Assembly: GCF_001434785.1 (NCBI RefSeq)
Contig: NZ_AZDT01000001.1
Location: 1 to 64,000, forward strand
DNA length: 64,000 nucleotides
From: Levilactobacillus namurensis DSM 19117
GTDB lineage: Bacteria; Bacillota; Bacilli; Lactobacillales; Lactobacillaceae
Direction: 5' to 3'
This document shows, piece after piece, positions 52,872-62,345 of this stretch (its first letter is position 1; each line of letters opens with the position of its first letter). Under the pieces are notes generated by a model. The model worked only from the letters and a program-made list of their open reading frames with translations, searched no databases and was not told where the DNA came from. The translations under genes and the position numbers were made by a program.

Positions 52872-52900
52872 CTGAAAATTCCAGCTAATTCTGCTATACT
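52872..52900 (+). promoter_or_regulatory. degV promoter
   Basis: -35 CTGAAA (52872-52877), 17-base spacer, extended -10 TGC-TATACT (TATACT 52895-52900). Confidence 0.65.
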
Positions 52901-52969
52901 ATTACCGTATGTTTCATTACGCATATTGTAGCATAAACCAAATTTCTAGTCAGAAAGAGTGGGATCCCC

Positions 52970-53821
52970 ATGGCTAATATCAAAATCGTCACGGATTCGT
53001 CTGCCGGGTTAACCGACCAACAGATTCAAGAGAATCACATCACCATCGTTCCGTTGACGGTCATGATTGACGACACCATCTACGTGGAACGTGAATCGAT
53101 CACCAACAAAGAATTTATTGATAAAATGAAAACGTCTAAAACGTTACCTAAGACTAGTCAGCCGCCGCTGGGGTCTTTCGTGGAGACTTTTGACAAATTA
53201 GGCGAGGACGGCAGTAGTGTTATCTGCTTCACCATGTTGGAAGCTATCAGTGGGACCATTCACGCGGCTGAACAAGCGGCTAATCTCTCAAAGACTGACG
53301 TTACGGTCGTCGATAGTCAGTTTACCGACCAAGCGTTAGCTTTCCAAGTGATCGAAGCCGCTCAGTTGGCCGCTCAAGGTGCCGATAAAGCTGCCATTTT
53401 GGAACGGGCCGCTAAAGTTCGGGATAATACCCACCTATTCATGGGAATCGTGACGTTAGAAAACATCCTTAAGGGGGGCCGGTTAGGCCGGGCCGCTGGG
53501 ATGTTGACCTCACTGTTGAACATTAAGATCGTGTTGCAGGTTACCGGCGGTCAGTTGAAGGTCCGGGCCAAGGGTCGGGGAATGAAGACCATCGACCGGT
53601 ACTTCGACAAGGTTTACGAGCAGATCAAGCAGACGCCGAATATCAAGGCGATTGGGATTTCGCACGTAGAGGCCTTTGACAGTATCGACAAGATTCAGGC
53701 GCACTTGAAAGAACTTCTACCGGGGATGCCGGTACTGGTGCGTGAAACGGTGCCAATTATTGCGACCCATGGTGGACCGGGCGCTTTTGCGTTAATGTAC
53801 TACACGGACCCAACCAAATAA
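52970..53821 (+). CDS. DegV family fatty-acid-binding protein
   Basis: 283 aa. DegV/FakB proteins bind a fatty acid and present it to the FakA kinase. KIVTDSSAGLTDQQIQ at the start and TSQPPLGSFVETF near residue 62 contain the serine/threonine residues that hold the carboxylate, and ILKGGRLGRAAGMLTSLLNIKI lies in the second half. Which fatty acid it prefers, and the FakA gene, are not visible here. Own promoter and terminator. Confidence 0.92.
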   Translation: MANIKIVTDSSAGLTDQQIQENHITIVPLTVMIDDTIYVERESITNKEFIDKMKTSKTLPKTSQPPLGSFVETFDKLGEDGSSVICFTMLEAISGTIHAAEQAANLSKTDVTVVDSQFTDQALAFQVIEAAQLAAQGADKAAILERAAKVRDNTHLFMGIVTLENILKGGRLGRAAGMLTSLLNIKIVLQVTGGQLKVRAKGRGMKTIDRYFDKVYEQIKQTPNIKAIGISHVEAFDSIDKIQAHLKELLPGMPVLVRETVPIIATHGGPGAFALMYYTDPTK

Positions 53822-53840
53822 CTAAATGACGATGAATCAC

Positions 53841-53872
53841 GGAAAAAGGGGTGGCGACGTCACCGCTTTTTC
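53841..53872 (+). terminator. degV terminator
   Basis: AAAAAG-G-GGTG pairs with CACC-G-CTTTTT with one G-G mismatch. Confidence 0.78.
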
Positions 53873-53890
53873 TGTATAGGGGGGAAGATT

Positions 53891-54817
53891 ATGAAAAAAA
53901 TGAAAAACCTCTCGAAGGTCTTGGGGATCGCCCTATTGATCGTCGTGGTGGCTTTAGCCTTTCTAACGTACTGGCACCCCGGCGCGCGAACCTTGAAGAC
54001 GGATAAGGTTCCTCAAAATGACCGCCGACAAACGGTACGGCTGGTGGCCTTGGGGGATTCGTTGACGCAAGGAGTGGGTGACCAAACCAAGACCGGAGGG
54101 TACACCAGCCGTATCCAGAAGATGGTGCACCAAAAGGATAAGGTCAAGGTCATCATGCACAACTATGGTCGCGCGGGTGACCGGAGTGACCAGATCGAAA
54201 AGCGACTAGTGGATAGTCCCAAGATGCAACAACAGGTCAAACAAGCGCAGGTCATTACGTTGACCGTGGGCGGCAATGACCTCCTCCAGACGTTGACCAA
54301 AAATGTCATGATCAATCAGCAGTCCAAGCTAGATCGGCAATTAGATCAAGCTGAAGACACGTACCGGGGGAAATTGGAGAGCCTGCTGAATACAGTTCGC
54401 AAGTATAATGGTCACGCATCGATTTTTATCTACAGTATCTACAATCCCATCTACGTGTACTTTGCGAACGTGACCCAGATTACCAACGCCGTAACGGACT
54501 GGAATAAGGTCACGACCAAGGCGACTCGTAGGTATCAGAACCTATACTACGTTGATATCGACCGGCCCTTATCAGTCGGTCAATACCGCTCAATCAGTCA
54601 ACAGGCTAAGCTTAAACGGGCCGCTCAAGAAAGCAATTCGGGAGAACTGTCCGTCGAGACGTTCCAAAAGCAGATTTTGGCCAGTGACGTCAACGACGAG
54701 CTGAACGATTACTTATCACCAGCCGATCACTTTCACCCGAATGCGAAAGGGTACCGGTTAATGACCCAGAAGTTGTATACTCAAATGCAAGCACATCAAC
54801 AATGGTTAAAGAAATAG
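53891..54817 (+). CDS. Membrane-anchored SGNH/GDSL hydrolase (YpmR-like)
   Basis: 308 aa. One N-terminal membrane segment (about 8-26), then an extracellular SGNH domain. Block I is GDSLTQG with Ser57, a GRAGDRSDQ segment supplies the glycine block, GGNDLL is the asparagine block and DHFHPNAKG near residue 285 carries the Asp and His. Such enzymes remove acyl groups from lipids or wall polymers; the substrate is unknown. The gene pairs with the ypmS-like gene 12 bases downstream, as in Bacillus ypmR-ypmS. GGGGGGAAG lies before the ATG. Confidence 0.88.
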   Translation: MKKMKNLSKVLGIALLIVVVALAFLTYWHPGARTLKTDKVPQNDRRQTVRLVALGDSLTQGVGDQTKTGGYTSRIQKMVHQKDKVKVIMHNYGRAGDRSDQIEKRLVDSPKMQQQVKQAQVITLTVGGNDLLQTLTKNVMINQQSKLDRQLDQAEDTYRGKLESLLNTVRKYNGHASIFIYSIYNPIYVYFANVTQITNAVTDWNKVTTKATRRYQNLYYVDIDRPLSVGQYRSISQQAKLKRAAQESNSGELSVETFQKQILASDVNDELNDYLSPADHFHPNAKGYRLMTQKLYTQMQAHQQWLKK

Positions 54818-54829
54818 GGGGGAATGCAG

Positions 54830-55432
54830 ATGCAACGACACGGAACACAACCCACCCCGCGTAACGGGTGGAAACTGGGCTTTCTGACGTTGCTAGCCGT
54901 CATCGTGGTCGGCTTTTTGGTCACCATCTTTCTGGCAATGCGACCCGTTAAAGTGGCCGCAACGGCGCAACCAGCTACGACGGCAACCACTAAGATCAAC
55001 GTGACGTTGAATAAGCAACAAGTTAATGCTCTGGCTGATTACTACGTCAATAAATCGTTGACTAATCAGTCCATGAAGTACCGCTTTCAGGTCGCCGACC
55101 ACGCCATGTTGACCGGCTCAACGCAGGTATTAGGGGCGCACGTGAACTTTTCGTTAATGTTTCAGCCAACGGTTCTACCGTCGGGGGATGTGAAGCTAAC
55201 GGCCCAGAAGCTGTCCATCGGTGCTTTACCGGTACCGGTCAGCTTCGTCATGAACTACATCGCGAAGAACTATCCGCTGCCTAAGTGGGTAGCTGTGGAT
55301 AGCGGGAAGCACACGGTTACCCTGCACTTGACGGCTATCGGTAACGGGAAGAAGTTATCGTACGCGGCGAAGACGATTGACTTATCCGGTAAGGGCAAGT
55401 TTGTCTTCCAAGCGCGGATTCCACAGAATTAA
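54830..55432 (+). CDS. YpmS family (DUF2140) membrane-anchored protein
   Basis: 200 aa. A membrane segment (about 16-38) follows a short basic start; the rest is an outward strand-rich domain. [46 protein letters not shown] and [15 protein letters not shown] are typical of DUF2140. Function unknown; the conserved pairing with the GDSL hydrolase suggests the two act together at the cell surface. ATG 54830 has better spacing to GGGGGG than the in-frame ATG at 54824. Confidence 0.86.
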   Translation: MQRHGTQPTPRNGWKLGFLTLLAVIVVGFLVTIFLAMRPVKVAATAQPATTATTKINVTLNKQQVNALADYYVNKSLTNQSMKYRFQVADHAMLTGSTQVLGAHVNFSLMFQPTVLPSGDVKLTAQKLSIGALPVPVSFVMNYIAKNYPLPKWVAVDSGKHTVTLHLTAIGNGKKLSYAAKTIDLSGKGKFVFQARIPQN

Positions 55433-55443
55433 GGAGTTTTGAC

Positions 55444-55665
55444 ATGATTAAAACATTTTACACGTTTCTCATGACCCAACGGAATCCGGAGAGTTATGAT
55501 CCGGTCGCCGAGTTTGCCAACAATGCGTTTTACGACAGTTCGTTTCCCAAGCAAGAAACGGACTTCGAGCGTCTTTCGAAGTACCTGGAAGAAAATGCCA
55601 GTTACCTGCCCTCGATGACCATCTTTGACGACGCTTGGCGGCTCTACCAGGACTTCTTGGCGTAA
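55444..55665 (+). CDS. YozE family (UPF0346) small protein
   Basis: 73 aa, a single SAM-like helical domain: [25 protein letters not shown], then [30 protein letters not shown]. It is a widespread Firmicute protein of unknown function. Tight spacing to the ypmS-like gene (11 bases) suggests one operon. Length is normal for the family. Confidence 0.92.
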   Translation: MIKTFYTFLMTQRNPESYDPVAEFANNAFYDSSFPKQETDFERLSKYLEENASYLPSMTIFDDAWRLYQDFLA

Positions 55666-55677
55666 ATGAACGAACAT

Positions 55678-55728
55678 AAACTGACCCCCTAAGGTTGGAC
55701 ACGCAATCCAACTTTAGGGGGTCAGTTT
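55678..55728. repeat. 51-bp palindrome made of two IS3/IS150-like ends
   Basis: Arms 55678-55699 and 55707-55728 are complementary over 22 positions with one G-U. Each reads outward-in as CTGACCCCCTAA...GTTGGA, the kind of terminal repeat I know from IS150-group elements. No transposase lies between them (7-base loop). It probably now acts as the terminator after yozE. Confidence 0.6.
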
Positions 55729-55818
55729 GTTTCAATCTAATTTAGCGTTTCGAATCGAGGCTGACTGAATACTATATCAAAAGTTGAAGTCTTTACCAGA
55801 AAATTAGGGGGCATCTCA

Positions 55819-55850
55819 CCCAACCGGTATAAGTGTAACTTATGGTTGGG
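55819..55850 (+). repeat. Hairpin in the adh leader region
   Basis: CCCAACC + ATAAGT pairs with ACTTAT + GGTTGGG, with GGT bulged and a GTA loop. Outer TCACC (55816-55820) could pair instead with GGTGA (55855-55859). Confidence 0.5.
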
Positions 55851-56073
55851 GATAGGTGATAGGTATTTTATTTACCAGAAAAATGCACCTATACTGAAGA
55901 GGATAAATGACGATTGGGCAACGATTAGCCGACAGGTTAGCGTGCAAACGTGTGATTTAATGGTTATCCAGTCTAAGTGTTAAATGGTGGTTGGACTGAA
56001 TCGTTTATCCTAAGTCGTTTTTCTTGTGATTCATTTTTCGAGACGTTAAACTAAACTTAATTTACAGGATGAA

Positions 56074-56087
56074 AGGAAGCGCTTCCT
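56074..56087. promoter_or_regulatory. cre-like palindrome before the alcohol dehydrogenase
   Basis: AGGAAGCGCTTCCT is a perfect 14-bp palindrome with the AAGCGCTT core of CcpA sites. The outer bases differ from the TGWNANCGNTNWCA consensus. Confidence 0.45.
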
Positions 56088-56122
56088 GAAACGTTAAATT
56101 CGGGAAGTCTGGGTGATTGATC

Positions 56123-57163
56123 ATGAAGTCTGCGATTTTCGAACATTCAGGATTAGTAGAAGTTGAAGATATTGATAAGCCAACGTTACAGGCTGACGAT
56201 GATGTGATTATTAAAATCGTTCGGACCTGTGTTTGTGGTTCTGATCTGTGGGCGTATGCGCAGGGAGACCGGAAAGCTGCACATTCGACGAACGACGGGC
56301 ACGAAGCACTGGGAATTGTCGATGCCGTTGGTTCCGCCATCACTACGGTAAAACCGGGCGACTTTGTCATCGCGCCGTTCACCCACGGTTGTGGGGAATG
56401 CGCTGCTTGCCGCGCTGGTTTCGATGGCACTTGTGACCGGCACCCGGGGAGTAGTAATTGGTCGAACGGGTTTCAATCCGAATATATTCGATTCACCTAT
56501 GGCAACTGGGCTTTAGTGAAGATCCCGGGACAACCAGAAGATTATACGGATGGTATGCTAAAGTCATTATTAACCTTAGCTGATGTGATGCCAACGGGAT
56601 ACCACGCTGCACGCTGTGCTAACGTTCAACCTGGAGATAAGGTTGTCGTGATTGGTGACGGTGCTGTGGGACAATGTGCGGTCATTGCTGCCAAGATGCG
56701 TGGTGCCTCACAGATTGTGCTGATGAGTCGCCATGCTGATCGGCAACAAATGGCGTTGCAATCCGGCGCCAGCGCGGTCGTCGCTGAACGGGGAGACACT
56801 GGAATTGCCAAAGTCCGTGAGATTTTAGGTGGGGGTGCTGATGCCGCTCTAGAATGTGTGGGAACGGGTGCGTCATTCGAACAAGCCTTAGGAGTCTTGC
56901 ATAACGGCGGCCGTATTGGTTATGTGGGGGTTCCCCACTACACGGATCATGCCATCGGATCAACGTTTGCGCAAAATATTGCGATTGCCGGGGGTTCCGC
57001 GTCCGTCACAACCTATGACAAGCATTTCTTGTTAAAGGCTGTTTTAGATGGGGACATCAACCCAGGTCGGGTCTTCACCCAAACCTATGCCTTAGCAGAC
57101 ATCAACCAGGCTTATCAGGATATGCAAGCCCGGAAGACCATTAAGGCCATGATTGAACTCTAA
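56123..57163 (+). CDS. Zinc-dependent alcohol dehydrogenase (MDR family)
   Basis: 346 aa. Catalytic zinc ligands C38 and H60/E61 (TCVCGSDLW, GHEALG); structural zinc cysteines C90, C93, C96 and C104 are all present. The NAD(P)-binding Rossmann motif is GDGAVGQCAV near residue 178. It oxidises or reduces alcohols and aldehydes; the substrate is not clear. The frame starts at TTG 56117, but ATG 56123 gives the usual MKSAIFEHSG start. The ribosome binding site is weak. It stands as a lone gene between yozE and rbgA, with its own terminator, and is possibly under carbon catabolite control. Confidence 0.9.
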   Translation: MKSAIFEHSGLVEVEDIDKPTLQADDDVIIKIVRTCVCGSDLWAYAQGDRKAAHSTNDGHEALGIVDAVGSAITTVKPGDFVIAPFTHGCGECAACRAGFDGTCDRHPGSSNWSNGFQSEYIRFTYGNWALVKIPGQPEDYTDGMLKSLLTLADVMPTGYHAARCANVQPGDKVVVIGDGAVGQCAVIAAKMRGASQIVLMSRHADRQQMALQSGASAVVAERGDTGIAKVREILGGGADAALECVGTGASFEQALGVLHNGGRIGYVGVPHYTDHAIGSTFAQNIAIAGGSASVTTYDKHFLLKAVLDGDINPGRVFTQTYALADINQAYQDMQARKTIKAMIEL

Positions 57164-57183
57164 TTAATTTAATGAATCTTAGG

Positions 57184-57216
57184 AAACGCGTTCGCCTTTC
57201 GAGACGAACGCGTTTT
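57184..57216 (+). terminator. Terminator after the alcohol dehydrogenase
   Basis: AAACGCGTTCG pairs perfectly with CGAACGCGTTT, then T. Confidence 0.87.
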
Positions 57217-57254
57217 GGATTTGTGAGGAGGACTACCGCAAACGGGATGGAAAA

Positions 57255-57263
57255 TGATAGAAT
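57255..57263 (+). promoter_or_regulatory. Extended -10 promoter of rbgA
   Basis: TGA-TAGAAT (TAGAAT 57258-57263), no clear -35; leaves a leader of about 140 bases. Confidence 0.45.
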
Positions 57264-57406
57264 GGGAATACTAATACCATGCGGTGCTGGCGAATTTACC
57301 AGACTTCAACCATCAAAACCGCCGTTTGGTAACCGTTTATCCCTAATTTTATCTAAAAACGGCCCACTGGGCTACTAAACTTAACGATCATAAAGGAGTA
57401 CAACCT

Positions 57407-58282
57407 ATGAGTACCATTCAATGGTTTCCTGGCCATATGGCCAAAGCAATTCGCCAGATGGAAGAAAACGTTCACCTGGTTGACATTGTGTTTGAACTTG
57501 TCGACGCCCGCATCCCCGCGGCTTCTCGTAATCCAGAAGTCAGTCGGATCAGTCGGGACAAGCCACATTTGATTATTTTAACCAAGAAGGACTTAGCCGA
57601 TTCCCAGCAGACGGCAGCGTGGCTGAACGCCTATCGTGCGCAGAATATCCCGGCGATTGCCATCGATTCACGAGCCAACGTCACGCCTAAGCAGATCACT
57701 AACTTAGCGTTGAAGATCTTGGGTGACAAGCTTGCGGCCGAAAAGGCGAAGGGCCTGAAGGAACGGCCAGTCCGGGCCATGACGGTCGGGGTCCCTAACG
57801 TGGGCAAGTCGACGCTACTGAACCACTTAGTCCAGCGACGGGCCGCCCAGGTCGGGAATACCCCAGGGGTCACTAAGGGGCAGCAGTGGCTACGTTCTAG
57901 TAAACACTTGGAGTTGCTAGACACGCCCGGTATCCTCTGGCCTAAGTTTAAGGACCAAGAGACCGCCCAGAAATTAGCCTTGACGGGCGCAATTAAGGAA
58001 AAACTGTACGCCAAGGACGATGTGGCCTTGTTTGCGTTGCACTTCTTCCGGCAATACCACTTACCCGAGTTGGAACAGCGTTACCGGTTAACGGCCGCCG
58101 ACCGGGAACTCAGTGATGTGGATCTCCTCTTGAAGATTACGGCTAATCTGGGGATGCGTGACGATTATGAGCGGGCCAGCGAACGGGTCATCCTGGATGC
58201 GCGTCGGCAGAAATTAGGGGGCTTCACCCTCGACCGGGCACCGCAGAAAGAAGCGACGGACCATGACCCGGAAAAGGCCTAG
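57407..58282 (+). CDS. rbgA: Ribosome biogenesis GTPase RbgA (YlqF)
   Basis: 291 aa. Circularly permuted GTPase required for late 50S assembly. The N-terminal WFPGHMAKA is the family mark, the G4 motif TKKDLAD comes first, then G1 [14 protein letters not shown] and G3 DTPGI, and an RNA-binding helical C part (about 190-291). AAAGGAG stands before the ATG. Overlaps rnhB by 20 bases. Confidence 0.95.
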   Translation: MSTIQWFPGHMAKAIRQMEENVHLVDIVFELVDARIPAASRNPEVSRISRDKPHLIILTKKDLADSQQTAAWLNAYRAQNIPAIAIDSRANVTPKQITNLALKILGDKLAAEKAKGLKERPVRAMTVGVPNVGKSTLLNHLVQRRAAQVGNTPGVTKGQQWLRSSKHLELLDTPGILWPKFKDQETAQKLALTGAIKEKLYAKDDVALFALHFFRQYHLPELEQRYRLTAADRELSDVDLLLKITANLGMRDDYERASERVILDARRQKLGGFTLDRAPQKEATDHDPEKA

Positions 58283-59042
58283 CCTCGCACAGTTAAAAGC
58301 CGAACTAGCCACGATAACGCGCTTGGACGACCCGTTAGTCCAGACGTTAGCCACCGACCCGCGAAAGGGCGCCCAACAACTCTACCAACAGATTCAGCGC
58401 CGGTTGGCAAAGCAAGCCGCGGTGGAGGCCGCTTTCCAGGAGCGGCTCCATTACGAGCGACCGTTCTGGTCCCGTGGGCAGCGGGTCGCCGGCATTGATG
58501 AAGTGGGCCGTGGCCCCTTGGCCGGTCCCGTGGTGACTTGTGCGGTGATCCTCCCACCGGATTTTGACGTTCCCTTAGTGAACGACTCCAAGCAATTAAC
58601 GGCTAAGGAACGGGAACGGTTATATCCCATTATCTTGGATCGCGCGGAGGCGGTGAGCATCGGCGCGGCGAGTCCCCAGTTGATTGATCAGCTCAACATT
58701 TACCAGGCGACCCGGGTGGCGATGCAACGGGCGGTGCTGGGACTGGGCGTTGCTCCCCAGGAGCTGATCGTGGATGCCATGCAGATCCCGGTTGATCTGC
58801 CGCAGATCCGGTTGATCAAGGGGGATGCCAAGAGCGCTAGTGTCGCCGCCGCTAGCATCGTCGCGAAGGTTTTTCGGGACCATCTGATGGCCAGCTATGA
58901 TCGGCTGTATCCCGGGTACGGTTTTGCGCAAAACGCGGGGTATGGAACGGCTGAACACTTGGCCGGATTAGCGGAACGGGGGATCACTCCGATTCATCGT
59001 AAGAGTTTCGCACCGGTAAAAAAGGCCATGCAAATCGAATAA
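58263..59042 (+). CDS. rnhB: Ribonuclease HII
   Basis: 259 aa. Cuts RNA in RNA-DNA hybrids and at single ribonucleotides. The catalytic acids are in [20 protein letters not shown] (a DAM motif) and the [21 protein letters not shown] region. An N-terminal helical extension of about 70 residues is usual in Firmicutes. Its start lies within rbgA, so translation is likely coupled. Confidence 0.95.
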   Translation: MTRKRPSLAQLKAELATITRLDDPLVQTLATDPRKGAQQLYQQIQRRLAKQAAVEAAFQERLHYERPFWSRGQRVAGIDEVGRGPLAGPVVTCAVILPPDFDVPLVNDSKQLTAKERERLYPIILDRAEAVSIGAASPQLIDQLNIYQATRVAMQRAVLGLGVAPQELIVDAMQIPVDLPQIRLIKGDAKSASVAAASIVAKVFRDHLMASYDRLYPGYGFAQNAGYGTAEHLAGLAERGITPIHRKSFAPVKKAMQIE

Positions 59043-59095
59043 AATGAGATGAGTCACGGAAGTAATCCTAAAGACCCTTTTAGGAGGTGGTGCGA

Positions 59096-59986
59096 ATGCA
59101 CCTGACTTGCCGTGATTTTTTGATTCGCCTAGTTCTGACTCCCGGGGTGAGTCGTAAGGTGGCTCTCGTCTGTTGGCGTTGGATGCAAGACCACCAGGTG
59201 ACTCGCCTGACGGATCCCGGACTGGCGGACTTGCTGGCACACGGCGTCTTAACCGCTCGCCAACGACAAGCCATTCAATTAGGACTCTTCAGCGACCAGG
59301 TGACGCAGCAGTTTACCCTAAATACCAGTCGTAGTCAGTGCTTGACGCTGGCCGATGCCGCTTACCCCGTGGCCCTGCGAGAAATTTATGAGCCTCCAGT
59401 CGTGTTGTTTTACTTGGGGAATCTGGCCCACTTATCCGCGCCGCAGTTAGGCGTGGTGGGGACCCGGCATCCCTCCACCTATGCCTTTCGGGCGATGCAG
59501 GCGGTCTTGCCGGCCGTGGTTCAGTGTGGTGTGACCATCGTTTCCGGCATGGCTCAGGGGGTGGACACCCTGGCCCATCAGGTGGCATTGGCCCATCACG
59601 GGACCACTATTGCGGTGGTCGGAACGGGGTTGGGACGGTGCTACCCGGCAGTCAATCGACCGTTAATGGCTCAGTTGGCCCGCCAACAATTAGTAGTTTC
59701 GGAGTACCCGTGGGCGGCGGGACCGGCGAAGTTTCACTTCGTAGAACGTAATCGTGTGATTTCTGGGTTGTCCCAAAGTTTATTGGTGGTCGAAGCGGCA
59801 CGACGGTCCGGGTCGTTGATCACGGCTAACTTTGCCTTGCAAGAAAACCGCAACGTCCTTGCAATACCGGGCGCCATCGACGCACCGAACTCGGTGGGAA
59901 CCAACGAATTAATCTTGGCCGGCGCGAAACCAATCCTGAATTCCGAACATATAATAGAAGAACTTTTAGTTGACAAGCGCCCTTGA
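59096..59986 (+). CDS. dprA: DNA-processing protein DprA
   Basis: 296 aa. Loads RecA on incoming single-stranded DNA during natural transformation. GVVGTRHPSTYAFRAMQAVLPAVV, VSGMAQGVDTLAHQVAL and the later GTGLGRCYPAVNRPLMAQL form the Rossmann DNA-binding core, and RRSGSLITANFALQENRNVLAIPG ends it. No C-terminal winged helix is seen. A GTG at 59087 overlaps AGGAGG; ATG 59096 has correct spacing. CCTAA (59067-59071) can pair with TTAGG running into the ribosome binding site. Confidence 0.94.
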   Translation: MHLTCRDFLIRLVLTPGVSRKVALVCWRWMQDHQVTRLTDPGLADLLAHGVLTARQRQAIQLGLFSDQVTQQFTLNTSRSQCLTLADAAYPVALREIYEPPVVLFYLGNLAHLSAPQLGVVGTRHPSTYAFRAMQAVLPAVVQCGVTIVSGMAQGVDTLAHQVALAHHGTTIAVVGTGLGRCYPAVNRPLMAQLARQQLVVSEYPWAAGPAKFHFVERNRVISGLSQSLLVVEAARRSGSLITANFALQENRNVLAIPGAIDAPNSVGTNELILAGAKPILNSEHIIEELLVDKRP

Positions 59987-59999
59987 CTTGAAATATTAT
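59970..59999 (+). promoter_or_regulatory. topA promoter
   Basis: -35 TTGACA (59970-59975), 18-base spacer, -10 TATTAT (59994-59999). The -35 lies in the last codons of dprA. Confidence 0.78.
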
Positions 60000-60066
60000 G
60001 AGTTGGATTATAGTGAAGCGTTACGCGAACTAATAATTCGCCGATAGAATAAGTTTGTGATTGGCA

Positions 60067-60090
60067 TTAAGCCCGGTTTATCGGGCTTAA
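60067..60090 (+). promoter_or_regulatory. Hairpin in the topA leader
   Basis: TTAAGCCCG (60067-60075) pairs perfectly with CGGGCTTAA (60082-60090). No T run follows, so it is a stable leader hairpin rather than a terminator; the ribosome binding site starts 14 bases later. Confidence 0.5.
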
Positions 60091-60119
60091 GAGCTAACCA
60101 TTTGAGGGAGTAATGCGCA

Positions 60120-62231
60120 TTGCCAACCAAGGCGACAACTAAAACCACCCCGCGTAAGCGGAAAAAAACACAAAAAAAGTTGGTCATCGTGGAATCACCC
60201 GCGAAAGCCAAGACGATTGAAAAGTATCTCGGACGGACCTACAAGGTCGTTCCTAGTCTCGGACACGTTCGGGACTTGCCGAAGAGTTCGATGGGAATTG
60301 ATTTTGAACACAACTATGATCCCCATTACATCTCGATTCGGGGAAAGGGTGACGTCATTAAGGGGCTCCGGTCCGAAGCCAAGAAGGCTAAGGCTGTTTA
60401 TCTGGCATCTGACCCTGACCGGGAAGGTGAGTCTATTGCATGGCATTTGGCCCACCTTTTGAACCTGGATGTGACTGACAAGAACCGGGTCACGTTCAAC
60501 GAAATCACCAAGGATGCGGTCAAGGAAGCCTTCAAGACGCCCCGGACTATCGATATGGACCTGGTCAACGCCCAACAAGCGCGGCGAATCCTGGACCGGT
60601 TAGTGGGGTATTCGATCTCGCCTTTGCTGTGGAAGAAAGTTAAGAAGGGACTTAGTGCCGGTCGGGTACAGTCCATCGCCTTAGCTTTGATCATTCAGCG
60701 AGAAAATGAGATCAAGGCCTTTCAACCGGAAGAGTATTGGACCATCGATGGCGACTTCAAGAAGGGCCGGTCCCAGTTTGCGGCTAGTTTCTATGGCCTG
60801 AACGGAAAAAAGAAGGGGCTCAAGGATAACGCTGCGGTCCAAGCAATCCTGCAACAGGTCGATAAGAACGCGCCGTTTGCGATCACCAACGTGGTGCGTA
60901 AAGAACGTAAGCGCTCACCCCAACCACCGTTTACGACCAGTTCCATGCAACAGGACGCGAACCGGAAGCTGAACTTCCGGACACGGAAGACCATGATGGC
61001 TGCCCAACAGCTGTATGAAGGGATCAACTTAGGGAAGGAAGGGACCCAGGGGCTGATTACCTATATGCGGACCGACTCGACGCGAATCTCGAGTTTGGCT
61101 AAGCATGAAGCGTCGACCTTCCTGCACGAAAAGTACGGTGCTGAGTATGCAGCGACGAAACCCATCAAGGGAAAGTTGCCAGAAGGGGCGCAAGACGCCC
61201 ACGAAGCCATCCGGCCAACGTCCGTCTTCCGGACACCGGCGAGCCTCAAGGAGCGGTTGAACAAGGACCAGTTCCGGTTGTACCAGCTGATCTGGAACCG
61301 GTTCGTTGCCAGCCAGATGACTAACGCCATTATGGACACCATGGCGGTTACGATCGAACAAAACGGCGTCACGTTCCGGGCAAACGGTTCGAAGATGAAG
61401 TTCGACGGGTTCTTGAAGATCTACAAGGACGGTAAGGAAAAGGATAACCTGTTACCAGACCTGGAGATCGGGGATGCGGTCAACCTGGCCAAGACGGATC
61501 CGGCCCAACACTTCACGCAGCCGCCAGCACGGTATTCTGAAGCCAACTTGATCAAGGCTTTGGAAGAAAATGGTGTGGGCCGGCCATCGACCTACGCCCC
61601 GACGCTGGATACGATTCAGCGACGGTATTACGTGAAGCTTGTCGGTCGGCGCTTCGAGCCTACCGAGTTGGGTGAGATCGTCGATAAGATTATCAAAGAC
61701 TACTTCCCGGACATCGTGAACGTTGGCTTTACGGCCGACCTGGAAGATGAGTTGGACGGAATCGAAGCCGGTAAGCAGGACTGGGTCAAGGTCGTCGACG
61801 ACTTCTATAAGCCGTTCAGTACGGAAGTGGCTCACGCCGAAGACGCCATCGAAAAGATCCAAATTCGTGACGAACCGGCTGGATTTGACTGTGACATCTG
61901 TGGCGCACCCATGGTCATCAAGATGGGCCGTTACGGAAAGTTCTACGCCTGCTCACGGTTCCCAGATTGCCGGAATACGAAGCCAATCGTTAAGGAAATC
62001 GGGGTGGTTTGTCCCGTCTGTCATCAAGGACAAGTCATCGAACGCAAATCCAAGAAGAACCGGATCTTTTACGGTTGTTCACGATACCCAGACTGTGACT
62101 TCGTCTCCTGGGACAAACCCGTTGGTCGGGATTGCCCTAAAGACGGGCACTACCTGGTTCAAAAGAAGATTCGTGGGGGCAGCCAGATTGTTTGTCCTAA
62201 CGGAGACTACGAAGAAGCACCTCAAAAGTAA
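60120..62231 (+). CDS. topA: DNA topoisomerase I
   Basis: 703 aa. Relaxes negative supercoils. The TOPRIM domain starts [19 protein letters not shown], and the active-site tyrosine is Y315 in [14 protein letters not shown]. Two C-terminal zinc-ribbon modules are visible: [29 protein letters not shown] and [11 protein letters not shown]...[10 protein letters not shown]. The last ~25 residues form part of a third, with CPKDGHYLV and VCPNGDYEE. Start is TTG with GAGGGAG 9 bases upstream; an ATG at 60113 is in another frame. Confidence 0.96.
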   Translation: MPTKATTKTTPRKRKKTQKKLVIVESPAKAKTIEKYLGRTYKVVPSLGHVRDLPKSSMGIDFEHNYDPHYISIRGKGDVIKGLRSEAKKAKAVYLASDPDREGESIAWHLAHLLNLDVTDKNRVTFNEITKDAVKEAFKTPRTIDMDLVNAQQARRILDRLVGYSISPLLWKKVKKGLSAGRVQSIALALIIQRENEIKAFQPEEYWTIDGDFKKGRSQFAASFYGLNGKKKGLKDNAAVQAILQQVDKNAPFAITNVVRKERKRSPQPPFTTSSMQQDANRKLNFRTRKTMMAAQQLYEGINLGKEGTQGLITYMRTDSTRISSLAKHEASTFLHEKYGAEYAATKPIKGKLPEGAQDAHEAIRPTSVFRTPASLKERLNKDQFRLYQLIWNRFVASQMTNAIMDTMAVTIEQNGVTFRANGSKMKFDGFLKIYKDGKEKDNLLPDLEIGDAVNLAKTDPAQHFTQPPARYSEANLIKALEENGVGRPSTYAPTLDTIQRRYYVKLVGRRFEPTELGEIVDKIIKDYFPDIVNVGFTADLEDELDGIEAGKQDWVKVVDDFYKPFSTEVAHAEDAIEKIQIRDEPAGFDCDICGAPMVIKMGRYGKFYACSRFPDCRNTKPIVKEIGVVCPVCHQGQVIERKSKKNRIFYGCSRYPDCDFVSWDKPVGRDCPKDGHYLVQKKIRGGSQIVCPNGDYEEAPQK

Positions 62232-62232
62232 G

Positions 62233-62268
62233 CTAAAAAGACGGGAGCCCGCGGCTCGCGTCTTTTTA
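62233..62268 (+). terminator. topA terminator
   Basis: CTAAAAAGACG-G-GAGCC pairs with GGCTC-G-CGTCTTTTTAG with one G-G mismatch. Confidence 0.82.
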
Positions 62269-62345
62269 GGCCTTACGTTTGATGAGTTAGTTGAGTTTTT
62301 AGAAATCGTTTGCTAGCATTACAGATGTGCAGGGAGGGATGTTAG

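Larger units (their letters stand above)
55666..56122. other. Gene-free stretch before the alcohol dehydrogenase
   Basis: Holds the 51-bp IS-end-like palindrome (55678-55728), a direct repeat TTTACCAGAAAA (55792-55803 and 55871-55882) flanking a CCCAACC/GGTTGGG hairpin (55819-55850), a -10-like TATACT (55890-55895) and a cre-like palindrome (56074-56087). It is AT-rich and has no ORF I would support. Confidence 0.6.
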
